Source of the DNA: Viscum album
Taxonomy: Eukaryota > Streptophyta > Magnoliopsida > Santalales > Viscaceae
Length of the DNA stretch: 64,000 nt
Assembly (NCBI GenBank): GCA_963277665.1
Contig: OY728137.1
Coordinates: 1,172,632,670-1,172,696,669, forward strand
Direction: 5' to 3'
Shown here: in pieces, positions 59,000 through 64,000 of the stretch
How positions within the stretch are numbered: position 1 is the stretch's first letter
Layout of the letters: every line of letters starts with the position of its first letter
The notes under the pieces: model-generated
Seen by the model: the letters and a program-made list of their open reading frames with translations, nothing else
Told to the model about the DNA's origin: nothing
Database searches by the model: none
Position numbers and translations under genes: made by a program

Positions 59000-60099
59000 T
59001 CGTACTCCACATCGCTGATAGAAATTGCATGTGACTTTCCTTTGTCTTTAGCCTTAAGAGTTTGTTGATGTCGATCATCATCAACAACCATTGGATTAGG
59101 GAATTGATTATCATAATGCCCCATTTCCTTGAACTTGTAACATTGAAGTGTATGAGGTGCACTCTGTGTAGCCTTTTCTTTGTTCGCATCACTAGACATC
59201 TTCTTCCCATCATTACAACATTCAAATGCCCGATGACCTTCTTTTCGACATTTGAAACATTTACTTGTCCCTTTAAGAAAAATTCCTCCATGTTTCTTTC
59301 CACACTTTGAGCATAAGAGAAAACTCATCTTCTTCTCAGTGTGCTCTTTAGATTTTCTGTTGAATTCTATATTCCTATTCTTATCAAACACATATGAATG
59401 ATGGGTTACTCCAATATTTATCTCAACCTTGAGAGCACATCTACCGATTTCCTCGTCCCTTATGGATAACGCCCTTCAAAGACTTGGTTTTAAGCCACTA
59501 AAGAATCGATCGATCTTACTCTCAGGTTGGATAATAATCCCAGAAGCGTACCTTGCAAGTCTTGTAAAATTTGCTTCAGATGTACCGACTGATTCATAAT
59601 CCTTTTTCTTTTATTCAAGAAACTCTTTCTCCATCTTTGTTCAAAGAATACAAGGGAAGTACTTATTGAAAAATATGTTCTTGAACTCTTCCCATTCCAT
59701 GGACTCAATTTTATCCCTTGGACTCGTATTCTTAAAAAGATTACACCATTGATCAGCTTCACCTTCCAAACGATATACTGTTAAGATGAATTTATCATGT
59801 TCTGAGCATTGAAGAACTGAAAATATCTTTTCAGTAGTACTAATCCATTGTTCAGCAACTAATGGATCAGCAGACCCGCTGAATGAGGGTGGACGTTGCC
59901 TCATGAAGGATTCAACAGAATGTTGTTCCTTCATTTTCTCGTTTGGAAGTCTTGCAAGATTCATATCTTGAGAAAGTTGTGTGAGCATGGCTACAAGATT
60001 TTTCATTCCAGCTCCCATAACATTTGGTTGCTCAGGGGGACAATCATTGCATTGCCCGTCGCATTCCGCATTAACACGGTTCCTTTGGGTTCCAGCCAC
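59000..60099 (-). pseudogene. Element F: gag with zinc knuckles
   Basis: The start is taken at ATG 60097-60099 (MAGTQRNRVNAEC), which opens a 152-codon frame. It contains FMRQRPPSFSGSADPLVAEQ, FSVLQCSEHDKF and EADQWCNLF, the capsid blocks. After one or two shifts, 58861-59391 gives CSKCGKKH, a complete CCHC knuckle (CFKCRKEGHRAFEC), and a third, degenerate one (CYKFKEMGHYDNQF). The part between 59400 and 59640 is broken by stops. The gag of C has the same arrangement. Confidence 0.92.
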
Positions 60100-60307
60100 T
60101 GACTAAAACCAATAAGCATAGTGTGAAAACACTAATCATAATAAGAAAACCACATAATCCAGAATAAAATTTCACACTTAAGGTCTTATCATAGGTTATT
60201 CATGGACATTTCTAAAACACTAGGATTTTGTCCTCTGCTTAGACATATCCTTAGGGTTCTTACTAAGGCTTTCACACCCTAGTTTCCAAAGGATGACTAT
60301 ACCTTTC

Positions 60308-60318
60308 CTGTAATACCA
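60308..60318 (-). other. Element F: primer-binding site
   Basis: The - strand reads TGGTATTACAG, nine of 11 positions of the initiator-Met site. It sits 2 bp inside the LTR, with the same spacing as in C. Confidence 0.75.
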
Positions 60319-60320
60319 AC

Positions 60321-63300
60321 TATCACAACACATACTTTACATACATTGTTATTACATCAGAACTTATTACAACATATAACAAAACCATGGTAGGACCGTA
60401 TAGGTATAGTGTCTTTTGAAACTGGGAAACATAAACAACTAGTTCATAAATCATCTACACTGTCTCCCTTTTATTTTATCATATCTAGAGTCCCTTTTTG
60501 CATATCTTACTTAATACCCTTCTTCCTGACCTGGGGAAAAGAAAACATACAAAAGGGTGAGCTCAAATGCTCCATAAGGGTAAACAAAAGAAATATCAAT
60601 CATATCATATTCATAAGAAGATAATATCTTGAAAATCTTAACCTGAAAAAAGAGATCATAATATCATAACATGGGATAAATCATGGTAGTGAAATGTAAT
60701 CCCAATAATCATAACATGAAACTTTTAGTCATACACACATAATCATAGAGAATCATTTCTTAGTAGTCGAGACTCATTTCCAAGACTATCTTAGCGGAAA
60801 AAGTCCATTTCTGAACCGAGTTCAATCCTCATTTCAGTCCTCTATCAATGAACCTGATTAACCTGTTGTTCCAACCATGTCTATTTCATGAGATATAAAT
60901 CTTTAACCAATACATTGGAGGGAGATATAGGTCCCACCCATCTCATAATGATACCATTCTTATGTGTGCCACAATGTCATAAATCATACATCATAGCATA
61001 ACCCATGTAATAAAAAATGGGATTCTTAAACATCATGCCATCATAACATAATCCATATAAGATAAAAGGACATAATAAAAATAATTCCATCATAACATAA
61101 TCAAATAAATGTATAAATAGGGATATAAACAGAACCCTATATTATCTTAGATGGAAAATAGTTTTGATAAAACACTTGAACTCCATTCATGAGGAAAATA
61201 TCCTTTCTACTTCAAAAACGTTTTTCCTTTCTTAACATGTCATAAACTTTTAAACTAAAAGAATTTAATTAAAAATAAACTTGAAAAATTGTAATGGAAG
61301 CTTCATGGAAATAATTTTCTAAAAATCTATTCATGCCATATAAGTTAAAAAAACATTTTTCTCATACTTTGGCTGTAAAAGTCAAAAAGTACCTCGTACT
61401 GGAAATGACAAAAGATTCCTTTCATATCTCATACTAAAAACTCACCAATGGGTAAAATTGGATTTAAAAAATTTTAGGTGGATGGAAATAATATTACATA
61501 CTGAGGAAACATTTATGTGGACGATAAATATGACTCAATAAATTCTGAAGTATAAACAATCTCGGATAAAAATGAGATTGTGATATTTTCCCTTACCTTA
61601 GGTCCGATATGCTTCGTACGTATCCGAACCACCTGTATAATGATTTAAATAATGTCATTGACTTATTGAAAAATCATATTCATTGTTATGATATCATACA
61701 TGGTCATATTCTTATCTTTTTATTTGTAATACTTGATTGCTACTTGTTATTCAGGTGTTCATGGTTTTATGTTATTATGCATGTCTTGTCGAATAAATTC
61801 TTATTATTAATTTTAGGTTATAAATACCTCATTTACAAAATGTTATTAGTGTAACATATATAATATTTATTCATTCAATTCATTTATATATTCATTATTC
61901 AACAAGGATCATGTAGAACGAGTCACATCACATCATGGAGACGGTAAGCCGTACGTACACACGAGTGATGATATCGTTCCCATGATTGTGGAATTGTATT
62001 TAAGTGTATGTATACTATTTCAGAATCAATATCACTTTACAATAATAATATATAGTTATTTTTTACACCATTATACACATCCAAGTATGGTGGTGGTGGA
62101 AAACAGATTACACCACAATGTGGAGACGGTATTCCGTACGTACGCACACGCGGTGATTTCATTTTCCGTTGGATGGATAGTAGGTGAAATAGGGTTGTTT
62201 AATATTTATAATATCGTATCAGTATATTATTGATACTGATGTTATTACATAATAATGAAACAACTAAAGAAGAGGAAGTAGAATAAAAAATAAATTTGAA
62301 TGAATCGGTAACAAATATTACCTCTTCTTCGGCACGCCTCTTTGAAACCTCCTCTTAGGGAACTAAAATTGGTCTTTGAAGAAGAACATGTCCTCTAGTA
62401 TGTTTCTAGGGAAATTGATAAGGGAAATGGTCAGGGGTTGGCCGAGATTTAAGGCTCAGAATTGTGTGAGGAGGAGAGGGAGGAGGTGCCCTTTTATAGG
62501 GGAGGAGAGGGGCACCTTAGGGAAGACATAAAATATTATTTTATTATAAAGTCATATTCGGTTTTTAATAGCTCCAAATTGATTTACTTTAAATATAATG
62601 TGGGTATGGGTAGAAATAATCTCAACCAATATATTTTAGACAAGTTTAGGTTACTATTTGAACCTTGTCATTTAGATTTAACTCTAAGCTAAATAATTTA
62701 ACTTTTACCGTGTCTTCTTGTTTTCTTACACTATATGGTTAATAAACTTACTATAACAGGCACAAAGTACCCTTAGTGGCTCATTATTAATATATATAAC
62801 CTTATATAAGTGATTTGGCGGAACCTTATATTTTTAAGAATAATATAACAATTAATAATATAATATTGTTTTAAAAAAAATATTTTATGTCAATTTTAAC
62901 ACTATTTGGTAATTGCTTTTGTGAAAATCATAACAGCATTATTAGTTCAAAAAAAGTTAATTAAATCAATAATAACATGTCATATTAACATATGAAAATA
63001 GTTTAATTCATAAAAAGTCTCAAATTAAATTTATTTGAGTATTTATAATATCAATTATGTTAATATTTACTTAATAAGGTAATTACTGCATCATCATTGT
63101 GTCATAAATAAATTAAATTATTTAATGTCTAAAAATTATAAGTAAAATACCATTATGTTTAAAATATTTTTATCTTTCTAATGAATATTTATAGTCGAAT
63201 TTATTTTATGTATAAACCTAATTTAAAAATGTTCTAGTTATTAAACATTGATTTTAACTCTTTTAACTCTTCTTTAAATAAAATAATAATAAGTGTCCCA

Positions 63301-64000
63301 ATCTAATCCAAGTGGACCTAAATGGTAATATTTTATTCCTAAGGTTGTTTTTGGTCGAATTAAACTTATCCAATAGAATTAGGACATGTGTTAGGGTAAT
63401 AATAATATCATTTTTACCCTTAATTACCATTTAAACTTTTAACCGTGGTAAATAAAAGTAAAACGTTACTATTCACCAAAAAATATTTTTATCTTATTAA
63501 ACCACATTTTACTCCTTTATATTTACTGTGTCTCTCGGATTTTCGAAATTCCACTCACAGAAGCGGTAAAATTATGTTTTATGTGAATTTTCAAATTCTC
63601 CTTGGAGGTGGGTAAAAGACGGTGAAAAGTTCAATAAATATTTTATATATCTAAAATTATTATAAAATGACTCTAATTGATTACATTGAACTTATATAGG
63701 TATTATGTATCAATTTTGACCTAAAATAAATTTAAATAAAAAAATAATTATTTAAATAAAAAGTCAGTTTTTAAATAGTAACCCAGTGTTTTCACTATTC
63801 ATCAAAAATTGAAAGTTTCCATAAAAATACCAAAAATTCACCCTAGGATAATTATGATATTTCAAATCCAAAAATGAACTCAATTTTGAAATATAAAATT
63901 TATAATATTTCAAAAATTGGGTATTATTATACATAACGGCTAGTTTATATAATATTTTAATAACATATCGTTGTTTAGTGAAACACGGTATTGCGTACAA
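60321..64000 (-). repeat. Element F: 5' LTR, incomplete at window end
   Basis: 3680 bp are visible. The last bases (GAAACACGGTATTGCGTACAA) align to about 55462 in the 3' LTR, so roughly 130 bp are missing. It contains the 60 bp downstream of the TATA box that the other LTR has lost, and only one copy of the 20-bp repeat. Confidence 0.93.
62491..62500 (-). promoter_or_regulatory. Element F 5' LTR: TATA box
   Basis: The - strand reads CCTATAAAAG within CTCCCCTATAAAAGGGCACC, a near-ideal plant TATA box. An inverted repeat, GGTGCCC and GGGCACC, brackets it (about 62486-62516). Transcription would start near 62460 and read to the left. Confidence 0.7.

Larger units (their letters stand above)
51827..64000 (-). 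mobile_element. Element F: Ty3/gypsy chromovirus with 3.8 kb LTRs, right end outside window
   Basis: The 3' LTR is at 51827-55593, the polyprotein at 55594-60099, the primer site at 60308-60318, and the 5' LTR starts at 60321 and is cut by the window end about 90-130 bp before its terminus. The LTR starts (TATAACAACCCATAC and TATCACAACACATAC) differ at only about four of the first 140 positions. F is therefore the youngest element here. The polyprotein has the same layout as C and clear protein similarity to it. Confidence 0.93.

Noticed and set aside
61609..62233. Two hydrophobic open frames on the + strand in the 5' LTR of F
   Set aside because: They lie in LTR sequence, are antisense to the element, and the aligned region of the other LTR (53112-53327) keeps only part of the first one. 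They are accidental.
1..64000. A previously undescribed functional system, such as a defence or biosynthetic cluster
   Set aside because: Every longer coding pattern I could identify belongs to Ty3/gypsy polyproteins, and all of these are broken. The novelty here is limited to repeat structure and LTR regulatory words.

Overview
This window reads as intergenic heterochromatin of a plant nuclear genome. It is strongly A+T rich and carries no recognisable host gene. Almost every base can be assigned to long-terminal-repeat (LTR) retrotransposons of the Ty3/gypsy superfamily. I found no CRISPR array, bacterial operon, rRNA or tRNA gene. The host species cannot be fixed from the sequence. The chromodomain-type polyproteins, the initiator-methionine-tRNA primer sites and the presence of an Athila-type element point to a flowering plant.

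Layout: five elements sit inside one another between 1 and 48754. Element A (+ strand, oldest) contributes the end of its polyprotein (1-1869) and a 3' LTR that is cut in two (1870-3352 and 46615-48754). Element B (- strand, 3353-46614) is inserted in that LTR. Element C (- strand, 5219-16438) is inserted in B's left LTR. Element D (- strand, Athila-like, 19762-41643) is inserted in B's reverse-transcriptase region. Element E (- strand, 21237-31248) is inserted in D's left LTR. When the inserts are removed, the two LTRs of each host element come out at nearly equal length (B about 2480 and 2493 bp; D about 2220 and 2205 bp), which strongly supports this reading. A sixth element, F (- strand, 51827 to beyond the window end), stands alone and is the youngest by LTR similarity.

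Between A and F (48755-51826) lies about 3 kb that I cannot assign. It contains a diverged minisatellite with a period near 40 bp.

A, B, C, E and F have, where visible, the order gag, protease, reverse transcriptase, RNase H, integrase, C-terminal chromodomain-like tail, as in chromoviruses of the Tekay/Del type. D has Athila-type integrase, protease and gag motifs and a 2.2 kb non-pol stretch before its 3' LTR. All are dead: every polyprotein has stops and frameshifts, and several catalytic residues are replaced. Promoter (TATA) boxes, primer-binding sites and polypurine tracts can still be read in many of them. The most interesting material is regulatory: palindrome families in E and F, a duplicated GTACGTAC module in F, and a motif shared by LTRs of different families.
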